Below, piece after piece: positions 20,620-32,573 of a DNA stretch of 64,000 nt (its first letter is position 1; every line of letters begins with the position of its first letter). The DNA comes from Buddleja alternifolia (Eukaryota; Streptophyta; Magnoliopsida; Lamiales; Scrophulariaceae). Below the pieces are notes generated by a model that was not told the DNA's origin, ran no database searches, and was given only the letters and a program-made list of their open reading frames with translations. The stretch is from positions 33,090,814 to 33,154,813 of the forward strand of contig CM033392.1 of NCBI GenBank assembly GCA_019426215.1. The letters are read 5' to 3'. Position numbers and translations under genes: made by a program.

Positions 20620-23600
20620 ATGGATATCATTTATACTTGTCTATGGATTCTCAAAAGAAACAAGTTTGGTGGCTCGAAATACACCTACTGGCGTTTGGCT
20701 CTAGACTTGTATCTCAGGGTTGAGAAATTTGATTACATAATCAAAGGAGAAATCCCACGTAGACCTAAACCTGCAACTCATGCTCGTACCTTGGAGTACC
20801 TGACGAAGCAGATTGATGACGAGGCTTATGTTCGACATTTCATATTATCTATGATGTCGGAAGATTTGATTGAGATATATGGAGATGTTAAGTTAGCCAT
20901 GGACATCATCAAAGACCTTGAGAAGTGTTTTGGAAAGAAGGCGCCAAAGGGTAATTGCTCTCATTGCCATTGGATGGAACACTTGAGCAAGGATTGTCCT
21001 GCTACCTTCAAAAGCCATAACAAAGGTGTGTTTATTGTTGAAGTTAATTTGTTGATTAACCATGCTTCTTAGGTGTTTGACACCGGCTGTGGTACTCACC
21101 TTTGTAATGACTTGCAGGTGCTATCTAGAAACAGAGAGCTAGATGACGGGGACATGGTCCTGAGAATGGCTAATGGAGCGTCTGTCGCTGTGAAGGCTAT
21201 TGGAAATGTTGTTTTAGTTCTTGAGGATAGTATTGGGTTTATTGTAAAGGGTGTTTATTATGTTCTCGGACTAATTAAGAACCTTATTTCTGTTTCCGTG
21301 TTGGATAAAGAAGATCTTTCTTTTAATATAAATAATGGTATTTGTTCAATGTTTTATGGTTCTAAATTAATCATGAGAGCATGCATGTATAACAACCTTT
21401 ATGTTTACACGTATACTAATTCTCTTGCTGTTTAAACAATAAACACGGGAAAGCGTAAATCTAATGATTGACCTAATTAACAAATCCGGCATGCTAGGCT
21501 TGGTCATGCATCTAAGGATAGGATTCACAAGTTGTCAAGTTTCCTCGAGCTTGATGAAGAAGAGGAGCTACCGACTTGTGAATCTCATCTAAAAGGTAAA
21601 ATGGCAAAGTCACCATTTGGAGGCCAAATGGAACGTGCCAAGGATTTGCTTGAGTTAGTCCACACTGATGTGTGTGGACCTCTCGGTGTTACTGCATTAG
21701 GGAACTATTCTTACTTCATAACCTTTACCGACGATTATTCTAGGTATGGTTATTTGTATCTTATTAAGTACAAATCTGAGGCCTTTGATAAGTTCAAAGA
21801 ATTCAGAAATGAAGTAGAGAAACAAACTGGTAAAAGTATTAAAATTCTTCGATCTGATCGAGGAGGAGAATACTTATCCGGTGAGTTCTTGGATTACTTG
21901 AAAGAGAATGAGCTTCTCTCTCAATGGACACTTCTTGGAACGCTACAATTAAATGGTGTGTCTGAGCAGAAAAACCGCACATTGATGGACATGGTTCGAT
22001 CAATGATGTTGTCCACAGATTTACCGACATATTTCTGGGGCTATGCCCTAGAGACGACATCTTACCTATTGAATAGATTACCGTCAAAACGTGTACCTGA
22101 AGTGCCTTATAAGATATGGCACGGCAAACCACCCTCATACAAATACCTAAAAGTATGGGGATGTGCTGCTCATGTCAAGTAACTAGTGAGAGATAAGTTA
22201 GATTCAAGATCTACATTTTGTAGGTTTGTGGGTTACCCTAAGGAGTCCTATGGGTACTACTTCTATCACACCTTAGAACAAAAAGTAATTGTTTCAAGGA
22301 ACGTTGTGTTCCTGGAGAAGCAACTCTCTAGTGGGAGATAGAGTGATAGAACTTGAGGAAACTCAAGAGACACAAACACCACCGGCAGTGAATGAGGAGA
22401 GATATGAACCACAAACTGTTAGTACACGAATTCTACCTCCAAGGAGATCCGAAAGGATCCCAAGACAGCCTGAGAGGTACTATGGCCTTTTGCTAAAAAT
22501 CAAGAAGGAGAACCTCTTATTGGATGGAGATCCAACGTCTTATGACGATTCGGGGAAATGGTCTGAAGCCACGGTATCTAAAATTGAATCCATGTACTCA
22601 AACAAGGGTTGGACCTTGTTAGACCCACCATCTGGAAGTAAGGCCATTGGTTGCAAATGGGTATACAAACATAAGTTAGTGGAAAGGTTACGATCTTTAA
22701 GGCTCGATTGGTGGCGCAGGGTTATACTCAAAGGCAAGGAATTGACTATGAGAGACTTTTTTGCCAGTTACGATGACCAAGTCAATTAGGATTCTATTCG
22801 CTATATCTACGTATCTTGATTATGAGATTTAGATGATGGATGTGAAAACGTTTTCCTCAATGGAAACATTGAAGAATAAATTTATAAGGAATAGCCGGAG
22901 GACTTCACATCCAGTGGGAGCGATCACATGGTGTGCAAGCTGCAAAGATCCATTTATGGCATGAAGCAAGCTTCCCAAAGATGGAATTTGAGATTTGATG
23001 AAGCTGTAAAGGAATACGGCTACATCAAGAATGGTTTTGAACCATGTGTGTACAAGAAAGTTAGTGGGAGAGCCATAAGTTTCTTGATACTCTACGTTGA
23101 TGACATTCTTCTCATTGGAAATGATGTAGGAATGTTACAACCAACGAAGGGTTGGTTGTCCACCTAATTTTCAATGAAAGATATGGGAGAAGCATCATAC
23201 GTTCTTGGTATGAAGATATATCGAGAAAGAGAAAGTAGGTTGATAGGACTCTCCCAATCTAAGTACATAGAACGAATCGTGAATAGATTTAATATGGGAG
23301 ATTCCAAAAGAGGATTTCTTCCAGCTGAGCATGGAATCCATCTCACTAAATCGATGTCTCCAAGGACACCCGAAGAAACAGAGAGAATGTCAAGGATTCC
23401 ATATGCTTCGGTAGGTAGCATTATGTATGCTATGCTATGTACTAGATCGGATGTGGCTTATGCACTTAGTGTGGCAAGCCTGTTCCAGTCGAATCCAGGG
23501 GAGGACCACTGGACTGCCGTGAAGATGATTCTAAAGTACTTGAGACGTACTCAAGATCTTTTTCTGGTATACGGAGGAGGAAAATTGGAAATAGAATGCT

Positions 23601-24077
23601 ACACGGATTCTAGTTTTCAGTCGGATTTAGACGGACTTAAATCGATATCCGGATATGTGTTTATACTTAATAGAGGAGCTATAAGCTGGAAGAGCTCCAA
23701 GCATGACACGACAACTGACTCCACCACGAAAGCTGAGTATATAGCTACTTCTGAAGCGACAAAGTAAGCTGTTTGGATGTGGAACTTCATCCATGAGTTG
23801 GAGGTAGTTCCCTCCGTTGTTAATTCGGTACCACTGTACTGTGATAACAATGGAGCTATAGTTCTATCAAAGGAGCCTGGGTCTCACCAAAGATCCAAAC
23901 ATATTAAAAGACGATATCATCTCATCAGATAGATAAGTGGAAAGAGGAGACGTTCGAGTGGAACGAGTTGACTCGACGGAAAACGTAGTAGACCCCTTCA
24001 CCAAGGCTTTGAGTCAAAGTGTACTAGAAAAACATCTGGAAATGATGTGACTAAAGTACAAGGGCAACTGGCTCTAG
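20620..24077 (+). pseudogene. Copia A gag-pol, decayed
   Basis: Remnant of a gag-pol frame equivalent to the copia B polyprotein. Gag (20620-21070) is internally deleted but keeps a zinc knuckle, CSHCHWMEHLSKDC. Protease has FDTGCGTHLC after a TAG that replaces Trp. Integrase keeps HTDVCGPL, RSDRGGEY and NGVSEQKN, so all three catalytic acids remain. There is a frameshift between 22182 and 22289 and several more disruptions around 22790-22930. YVDD of reverse transcriptase is at about 23094. RNase H keeps CYTDSSFQSD and ends in the GNWL stop that copia B also has. It is clearly older than copia B and carries two large insertions in its leader. Confidence 0.92.
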
Positions 24078-24091
24078 GGCATGTGGGAGAC

Positions 24092-26197
24092 TGATAGTGT
24101 TAGATTATCGGTGAGCTAATTGTTTTGTGCTTAGCCATATTAAATGTGAACACTATGACAGTCTTGTTTTAAATATATTGAATGTTTTATTCAATGGTAT
24201 GCTTCTTTATTGTTATAACTATTGATAGTATAGATAAAGATCCCATTGATTACATATGGTTAGGGGAGGCGGTCAGGGAAAACATATGGAATGCTCTCAA
24301 AGATCGTAATCCTAAATATTGTTCCAAGTCATAGAGACTGTGAGATGTGGGATATCACTGGTCTCGTCAAGGCTTGTTCATACACGTAACTCTTTCGAGA
24401 GGTCGACGCGTTCCATTGTCGATTCCTTGAATGGCAATACGTGTATGGAGATTCATACTGGATTATGGAATTGAACGGCCCAGCTTAAGGACTCCTATTT
24501 GGTACTGATGAACATGGAGTCCTTGAGTTTCATAGTGTGAGATTAATTCTTAGACCTAAGATGTCATTTGGAAAGGGCATTACCCACTCTGCTTTGATAT
24601 GCACGTTCACTCAAGGAGAGTCATATGGCGTGTATGTTGGGTATAGTCTGGTATTACAGTGGAACAAATGGTAGTCGGAGAGGGATTCATCCAGGGTCAC
24701 AAGTACCCGGTATTTCCTATGCTGTTGCGACAGTCTAAATGATCGTGAAAAGCCTTTGATCAAAGCGATTGTTTTCTGAGAAAGATTGGTGATCTTGGAT
24801 CGGAAGACTGGATCATTAGATGTCACAACACAGTCATAGTTTGCAAGGTTGCTAGGGTTCAACCGTCGCCATACCCTAGACCATGGACGGGAAATTGATG
24901 GAGGATTCTACTCACATGACGATCGTAACTCGGATAGGTTATTTGCTTTTCATCGTTGACATCTAGGTTGTCGTGGCGACGTTGCTAGACATCGAACCAT
25001 GATCAATAGGTGCCTTGGATTAATTTGGTGAAATTAATTCAAGGACTAGTTAATTATTTACAATAATTAATCTAGCCTGTGGAGACTAATTGCTAGCTTG
25101 ACAACGAGCCTGAGGGGTCACACATATAACTTATTATAGTACCTATTGTCTAATTAATTCTTTGTGAATTATGGTGGGATTAATTAATTGGATTTAATTA
25201 ATCAAAGGAAAAAGAAATTAATTTAACATTAGGATATTAAATTGGGAAGGACTAATTAATTAATTAGGGGAAAGAAAATAAAATAATATATATGTAAATA
25301 TACATAGTGCACGTGTGGCGTGTGAATTGTATATATTTGGATTTGGTGGAAAGATTTATCTTGCTCACTAAGTTTGTTGGATATATATATATATATTAAT
25401 TAATATTCTATAAATATATTTATTAGGATCTTTAATTGGTTAAGGTAACTAAATAATAAGGAAGAATCCTATAAGATATATGTTAGGATATTATCAGATA
25501 TGGTAATATCTAGTTAGTTGGAAAGAAGTCCAACTATTTGTGGAGAGAGAATAAGAGAAAAGAGATAATGCCATATATATATATATATTCACACGCCTCT
25601 CTCCTATTTTTTAGAGAGAGGGAGGCGTGTGATACACCTAAGGTTTTACCCTAGGTGGACTCTACATATATGTGTTTATTTCACCTCTTTTATAGGGTAT
25701 AAACTAATGAATGAATGGAAAAAGTGATTTTTAGTTAGTTTTGGAAAAGAAAAACAAGTTTTGAGAAAACAATTTTTCTATTATTCTCTCCCAATATTTT
25801 CTTTCACTTTAATTCTTCAAACTCATGTGCTGAGTGCGAATAACATTTAAATAATTCCGAACCCTTTTTCCTAAAAAGCCAAGATTCGATATTCTCATTG
25901 CTAGCATTGGTGGAGATAATTGACGGTAAAAGCTAGGGTGTGGATACATCTCAGAGGCGCAACACTTGGAGCGCTAGGGCAAACCAATTCGAAGATTGTA
26001 CCAGGGAGTAGCTTAAAAAGACGTTGCCGCTTTAAGGTCTACAAGAGGTAAACACGTGTAAACTAATCTCTAGGATAGTTTTAGAATCCGATGGTACCAT
26101 GTCGACCTAGCCCTAATTTCGGGGACTCCGCTTTATTTTTTGAAATTATATGTATTCCGCTGCGCCGATATCCCCGGGGGTTGTACCAATCCCAACA
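24092..26197 (+). mobile_element. Copia A 3' LTR
   Basis: A 2106-bp LTR starting TGATAGTGTTAG after the purine tract GGCATGTGGGAGAC and ending ATCCCAACA. The right-hand 1.19 kb matches the 5' LTR fragment at 2325-3573. It includes the shorter (AT)n tracts and the inverted repeat 25589-25632. It abuts a different LTR at 26198 with no recognisable flanking duplication. Confidence 0.9.
25589..25632 (+). repeat. Inverted repeat in copia A 3' LTR
   Basis: TCACACGCCTC with GAGGCGTGTGA, the counterpart of 2961-3004. The inner arm reads AGAGAGAG rather than GGGAGAG. The preceding (AT)n is much shorter than in the 5' LTR. Confidence 0.75.
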
Positions 26198-27638
26198 CAA
26201 ATATGTCGCTGCCTCTAAATCATCGCGGTGGAATCAAAAGCTAAAAATCTTCTTTTCTTCTTCCTTAGAGATGGCTAGAGAGAGAGAAAGGGTTTGGAGA
26301 GTTTTGACTTGGAGAGAAAGTTATGTTGGAGGCTTACTTTAATTTTTCATTAAGTAGTATATTTATACTACTTATGAAAAACAAATAACCTAAAATCCCA
26401 TGCATATGTGGATGCCCACTTTGGGCTTTTCTAAGCCTAATGCTTAGTCAATTTTAATTCATTTAATTATTTATTTAATTAATATTATTTATCCTATAAA
26501 TAAATTAATTAAATCCTTGTTCACTCTATAATTAATTTTCTCTAGGAAATTAATTAACATGTCAACATAATTAATTAATAAGATCATCCAATGATTAATT
26601 AATTAATTAATTTTGATATCCAATACCGAAAATTCTCTCAAGTTAATTTCTATGATTTTTCCCTTTTGCAATTCTTTTTAGCGCGACTCTTTAAGTTCAT
26701 CTCAAAAGGCAATTGGGAGCCAGTCACGTGGCTCACATCGTATCCCAATTGAGAACGAATGAATAGGATCATTCCAAACCTTTCACGTTGTGAATACCGT
26801 ATGAGTATAAACCTTTTATTCTTATATCCCAGTCAAGTGAGAGTCATGGTTTAGTCAAATTCACAGGACTTGACCATATGCTTAGCTCATAATGAATCGA
26901 GGTCAAGGAGTATACCTTCATGTCTAACATGAGTATCTCTTATGCTTTGGCCAAAATCTTTTGACCTCACTCATTTATGACTGCATAAGATATTTAGCTC
27001 ATACATTTATGAGAGAATAAATCTCATTTTGCTAATTAGTTAAGACTGCTACTTGCCCATCAAGTCGCACTTCAAGGTCGATCCCACCGACTGGTGAATC
27101 GGATCTAACTACTCTAATGACAGACTTGATGTCACAAGTACATCTTCAACTTGATTCCTCAGGTCTGAGGTTCATGCGTACCTATCACAACTTATCAGTT
27201 TCATCATTGACTGTCAGTGAGTGAAAACTCATGTGATGAAACCAATGCAAGCCATGTTCAAACATATTAGTCTAACTGAGATGTCTATGACATAAGTTCC
27301 CACTACTATTCCCATAGTATTTTTCTGGCACTTTCTCTATCAAAACTTATGCCATACAAGTCTTTATCCAGTATTGATGTCCAATCAATACTCTCTTTGA
27401 CATGCGAACCATTTTTAGATAATAAAGATCAAACTCTTCTAGTACCAATCTTCTAACCCATAGGAAGTAGAAGGTTTCCCTTATTATCAAGGACTTTACG
27501 TTGTTTATTAAAACCTTACAAACGCCTATAATAAAACAACAAGATAGTGCCTTATATTACGAAAATATATTGTTTAATTACAAATCAATGCCTTATAAAT
27601 CTATCCTCTTTATGGCATTGAGGGCATACACACTAACA
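26198..27638 (-). mobile_element. Copia LTR (C'), truncated at its 3' end
   Basis: Reverse-strand LTR related to the copia C LTR at 32574-34354. Shared blocks include GCGCGACTCT, AATTGGGAG, GATCTAACTACTCTAAT, GACTGACAGTGAG-like sequence and the start TGTTAGTGTGTATGCCCTC (read on the minus strand from 27638). The start borders Sirevirus LTR sequence directly, so it is a 5' or solo LTR inserted there. The other end is cut by the copia A LTR at 26197. A purine/AG-rich run lies at 26275-26290. No coding sequence. Confidence 0.75.
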
Positions 27639-28258
27639 AAAGTGTCCGTTTGACACTGAGCTAAGGACGTGTCTATCACTTTTGTGAGTGGACAACGTTT
27701 TGTGCTTTATCCCTGAAATTCTGCTACAAAAATTGGTGTCACAGACTCTCTAAGTTGACAGTCCAATTAGAAGGCTTCTCCATACATCCTGGAGTGCTTA
27801 TCACATTTAATGCTCTTATCAGCATTTAGTGCATTTGAATTTAATGCCCGTTGGACATTAATGCTCTGAAAATATTTACATTTAACTGGACTTGGGAATA
27901 AATTTAGGTGAAATCTGTTTTGGTAGACGCTCATTCATCATTAATGATCCTTGGCTTGTATCTTTACATCGATGCTTGGAACAGCTTGACGCTAAGATAA
28001 TTGCTTAGAGATCTTCATCTTCATTCAAATTTCAGACGCTTGATCTTCAGGCTTGACTTATGATAAACTCACTAAGAGTACTATCAAACGCTCTGTCTCA
28101 GATACTTAGCCTATCAATCTAGAATAAAAACAAATAAAAGCCTTTAAAATCTAATGCTCAAAGCCTATACAAGTTTTTTTTTAAACACTAAACTTACATA
28201 AATCTAACATAAAACATAAATGTCATCATCAAAACATCTAACAAGAAGTTTCCTAACA
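27639..28258 (-). mobile_element. Sirevirus E 3' LTR, partial
   Basis: Right part of a Sirevirus LTR, matching 1685-2324 and 36360-36909 (ATCACATTTAATGC, CCGTTGGA, CATCAAAACATCTAAC, TTTCCTAACA). On its right is AATTTTTCCCTTTTTGATGA, the reverse complement of the polypurine tract and CATCAAAAAGGG motif that precedes Sirevirus 3' LTRs. That fixes it as a 3' LTR on the minus strand. Confidence 0.8.
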
Positions 28259-29343
28259 ATTTTTCCCTTTTTGATGATGACAATACTTACTCTTTCATAG
28301 TTCAAGAGTTAGACAACCAAAAAGTAAAGTTATCTTTGATTAAGTTAAATTAAATGTTAGTTAAGGTTTGTATAAGCCTCAACGAGATGTTTTAGCTGGA
28401 AATGCACTTCTTTATAGATTTGTCAAAGAAAAGTACAAGGCATTTACAACTAAATACATAGGTAGAAAATAGTACAAGAAAGAGATGAATACATCTTTCA
28501 TTTTTTAGGAGGTCTTCTCTTCATCTTCTTGTCTTTTTCCACATTCAGGTTCTGCCTTCTTGCAAGCTTGGCTATCATCATAGAGTGATCTGCATTGATG
28601 ATAGTTTTCTTTTCTAGTTTACACTGACACTGGAAGGAAGTCTAATGCTTGTCCCATTTGGCAGAGTCAATGCCTATGTGTGTTAGGCAAATTTTGTACG
28701 CTCTGTTGAACATGGACATCTTCTTCTTTTCTTATCTTCTTCAATTTCTTCTAGCTTTGTAGGCTCAAGAAGAGGAGCACGCTTAAACTTAAATTTTTTT
28801 AGGGAAGCTTGAGACGGTATAGGCAAATCAGGCCTTTGTTGAATTAGAGGAAACCAGAAACATTGCTACGCGCTCTAATAGTAGCAACCTAAGGTGGGTA
28901 TCTAGATTCTCTCTTAAGAGAAGGAGGAGGAGGGAGAATCTGACTCCGACTAGAAGGAGGAAGAATATGACTCTGACTGGGCTTAAGTTGTTGGCGCTTA
29001 GGGAAAAAAGATGCTCTTGAACTATGCTTTCTTTTCTTTTCTCCCTTATTTCCATCAGACTTCATAATATACTCCGTGAGTAAGCCCATCTGATTAGCAA
29101 TCTGAGAAAGCGTTTCGGCCAGATCATCACAACATTTGGTAAAATGTTCTTTAATAACTAGTATAGCCACAACATTTGCATCCGCGATTTCTGTGAGTGT
29201 TTTGATGCGATCTTAAATTGTATGCTGGGCTGCACCTCGCATGTGAACGATATGAGAGTCAACATTTTGCGACACGATCTTCTATAGATCTTCTTAAATC
29301 TAATGGAGAGCATTCACGCTATTGGATAGAGTCGAGAATTACA
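28259..29343 (-). pseudogene. Sirevirus E 3' internal region
   Basis: Minus-strand sequence upstream of the Sirevirus E 3' LTR. It contains the end of a hydrophilic ORF (28889-29170: Lys/Arg-rich, then Pro/Ser-rich) and a 75-codon frame at 28828-29055 that overlaps it. By position it corresponds to the C-terminal part of the extra 3' ORF seen in Sirevirus D (37165-41649), but I could not align the two confidently. The remainder, including pol, was lost where element F begins. No known domain. Confidence 0.5.
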
Positions 29344-30629
29344 TGTTTTATAGTCCTTTAGTTGTATGATTTTCATAGAATTAAGTATAACTTTATACAT
29401 CATATGAGTGTAATATGTCTATTTTGAGTGTCCAGGTAGAAATCATAGCATTGGAGATAAAAAGGATGAAAGCAGCAGTAAGATGGAATTTCAAAGCAGA
29501 AAGTAGATGAAATTAAAATTTCGGACATGGGACATCAAAACGTTCGAACGTGAAGAGAAGTTAAGCCCGAATGTTTGGAGAAGTTACGCACGGATGCCAG
29601 GAAGCCTAACGTTCGAATGTGCGAGTCGGAAGAATAGTTTTGGAAATTTCCAAACTCTACACTTACACGGACTCTTCTCAAACCATGCCTATAAATATAA
29701 AGTGATGCAGTAGGGTTAAAGAGCAGCATTTTTTAGAGTTCTTCTCCAGCAATATTCCATCTTTTCACATAGAGAGAGAGAGTTAGTCTAGGGTTTTATC
29801 TTTTGTAATTCTCCATCGAAGTAGAGGAAGCTTGAAGGAAGAAGAAGATTTTCTACACAGTTATAGGGAGTTTTGGTTATTTGTTTATTACTTTCATGAA
29901 TTCTTTAGTTGTTTTTCTTAACATTATGAGTAGCTAAATTTGTAGACTAAGGTCATGCTTAGGCCAAATTATGATTTTTGAGTTATAAAAATATTTCTCG
30001 TATGAATGATTTATATTACTTTGTGTTATAATCTTGTTCTCAATGAATAGTGTGTGTGGCCAACATATTTATGATCTAATGCTTAATTTATCTGTTCGGG
30101 AGAAAGTGAATTAAGGTGCAAGAGAGATTAATAACATCTTCTAAGTTAGTTGATGCTAGGGATAGATACATACCCCAAATGCTGTTAGCCGAGTTTATTA
30201 GGAGGGATAAATCTGAATAAATTTGGGGAAAATTCTAGTGTTTAATGCATGCAGTAGAGATTGCTACAACTAATCTAGTGTAGGTTACCATGAGCGAGGG
30301 ATCCACGTGATAATAATCTTAAGCAATTTTCCACCTTAGCAATATTTATCTGAAATAAGAGAATACTGATATAACGAGAATTGAGGAATTTGTGTCGACG
30401 CACGTGTATTAGTTATTTTTATTCATTGATTTCATCACACCTTTAATTATTGTTATTGATAGTTTATGATTTATTGCTCTTTAAGTTCATAATCACTTGA
30501 GTTAATTTACTGTTTTCACTATAACACAAATCTCTGTGTGTTCGACATCCCGGACTTAATTGTCCACTCTATTACTACACACAATCAGTCCTCTTGCTGT
30601 TACATACACGATTGGGTCTTCGTGCATCA
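29344..30629 (+). repeat. Element F 5' LTR
   Basis: A 1286-bp LTR starting TGTTTTATAG and ending CGTGCATCA just before the primer site. It has a TATAAATA box at 29690-29697. It resembles the element G LTRs in organisation (AAGGTCA block, TTCGGGAGAAA, CGTGTATTAG) but is clearly diverged. The left boundary is inferred from TG and from the loss of Sirevirus sequence. Confidence 0.65.
29690..29697 (+). promoter_or_regulatory. TATA box in element F LTR
   Basis: TATAAATA following CATGCC, in the U3 part of the LTR. Confidence 0.6.
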
Positions 30630-30635
30630 ATTTTT

Positions 30636-30654
30636 TTGCGCCGTTGCCGGGGAT
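30636..30654 (+). promoter_or_regulatory. Primer binding site, element F (tRNA-Asp)
   Basis: TTGCGCCGTTGCCGGGGAT matches the tRNA-Asp-complementary site of Athila/TR-GAG elements (TGGCGCCGTTGCCGGGGAC) at 17 of 19 positions. Confidence 0.8.
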
Positions 30655-30754
30655 TTATCTGTTTTAGCATAGCTATTTTAATTCAAGCTTTTCTTGTTTT
30701 TAATTTAAATTCTATCTTTGTTTTCACTTTTCATTTGATAACTTTTTTAAGTTT

Positions 30755-32573
30755 ATGACCTGATCTCGTGACGGAGATCTTGCAGAATTTGACTCAGAAA
30801 TCAATGAACAATCTGAGCAAGCTGACGAAGGCAAGCCATGGCAACCAAATATTCGTACATGAATCTTCTGTAGAATCATGAGTGGCTCCAAAATATTCTA
30901 CAAGCAATGCAGCCGGTAGCACCGGCTCGGTTACCATCTATTCGTGGTAGTCAACCACCTAGGGTACACATATTACCTGGTCCTGTTGTCATACCACCTT
31001 TTCACTCACCAAATTTTCACATCCCATCACATCTTTTTAGTATGGCACAAAGTGACCTTTTTTATGGAGAAAACAGTGAGTCACATGATCACTTGAATTT
31101 TTTTGAAAACGTTTTATTAACCATGCAATTTAATCCCAGAGACCTAGATGCTATCCGACTTAGGTTGTTTCACTTTACAATTAAAGATAAAGCCGCTTCT
31201 TGGTATAAGTCCTTACCCTCATAGTCAATCACCACTTGGGGAGAGCTCGTTGAAGAATTTTTAAATAAATTTTTTCCATCTTCAAGAATAAATGAGCTTT
31301 GTAGCAATATTAAAGGGTTTAGGCAAAGAAAGAATGAGTCATTAGAAAATAGGTGGGATAGGTACAAGGGAATGATTAGGAAGTGTCCTGATTAGAATTT
31401 TACTCAAGATGAATTGGAACAACACATTTACAATGGAGTAAGGTCTAGGATTAGACACCGACTCAATGCTGGAGCTGGAAGCAACTTTTTGGGTCTTGAT
31501 AATAAATTTGTCTAGGAGAAAATAGAGCAATTATCTCGGGGGGATGAGTTATACTCCGAGGAGGAAGATGAGACCACACATGCACCAAAGAAGGTAGCAG
31601 CAGTTTAAGAGGTGCAGGAAGGAGTTGAGCCAGAGGCCACTACAAAGGTCAACTATTTGAATTAGCAAAGACCTCAAACTATTTTTGGAGGAGCCAAGAA
31701 TTTCCCTCGAAAGCTAAATAATCCACCATATGAAAATCCAGGAGCACACCAAGCACCTCGACCATCTTTTCAGTCCAACAATAACCAATGACAAGTGCAA
31801 TTTCAGCAGCAATGTCAAGAAAGACGTATAAATATTGATGATAGGCTCGATGCACACATTCGCAAGTCGGATAAATCTTTTATAGAACTCCACTTGATGC
31901 TAAAAGATGTCATCATTGGAATGAAGGAGATGCAACATCATATAAGGTAACTTTCGAAAAGCCTTTCAAGGAAAAACACGGGTACATTACCGAGTGACAC
32001 TGAGAAAAACCCGAAGGATCAATGCTTCGAATTAACGCTCAAAAGTGGAAAGGAAGTGAAGAACGCATATAGCACGCCCGAATGTGAATCACGTGATGTT
32101 CGAACGTCCTGTGATATTCCAGAGGCAGTGGATATCCGGCTTCAGATGTCCGAACGTGAAGGAGTTAACGTCCAAACGTTGCACCCTCAATGTTCGAACA
32201 TGGACCCACCTAACGTTCGAACATCCCCAGGCAGTGAATCCAGGTTGTAAGTCTACTATTACTGATCCCCCTTCCCCCGTTGAAGTGCGTTTTCCCTTTC
32301 CTTTAGCTTAGAAGATTAAGAAGAATGGACATGATAAGAGTTTCCTTCGCATTCTTGAAAGTTTGAGAGGAGTGCGCATTAACATTCCTGTTGTAGAAGC
32401 TATCTTGCAGATGCCAAACTTCGCGAAACTTTTCAAGGAAATTCTATCAAACAAACAGCAGTTGGAAAAATTGGATACTTTCTACGTAACCGAAGCATGT
32501 TCTACGGCTGTGATGAACAATATGCTAAAAAAATGCAAGGATCCGGGTAGTCTATCCATTCCATGCACTTTTG
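30755..32573 (+). pseudogene. Element F gag remnant
   Basis: Homologous to element G Gag. The start MT-SRDG, the block PRVHILPGPVVIPPFHSPNFHIPSHLFSM split by stops, and RDLDAIRLRLFHF followed by WYKSLP all align with G. Multiple in-frame stops and frameshifts disable it. After the gag core, a linker (32050-32230) is filled with near-palindromic TTCGAA-centred repeats. The frame then enters a protease-proximal block (KCKDPGSLSIPCTFG) that breaks off before the catalytic DSG/DTG. Confidence 0.8.

Larger units (their letters stand above)
29344..32573 (+). mobile_element. Gag-protease LTR element F, 3'-truncated
   Basis: 5' LTR (29344-30629), tRNA-Asp-type primer site and a decayed gag related to element G. 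It is cut inside the protease-proximal region at about 32573, where the copia C LTR begins. No 3' LTR or polymerase is present. It lies in the opposite orientation to its Sirevirus neighbours. Confidence 0.75.
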
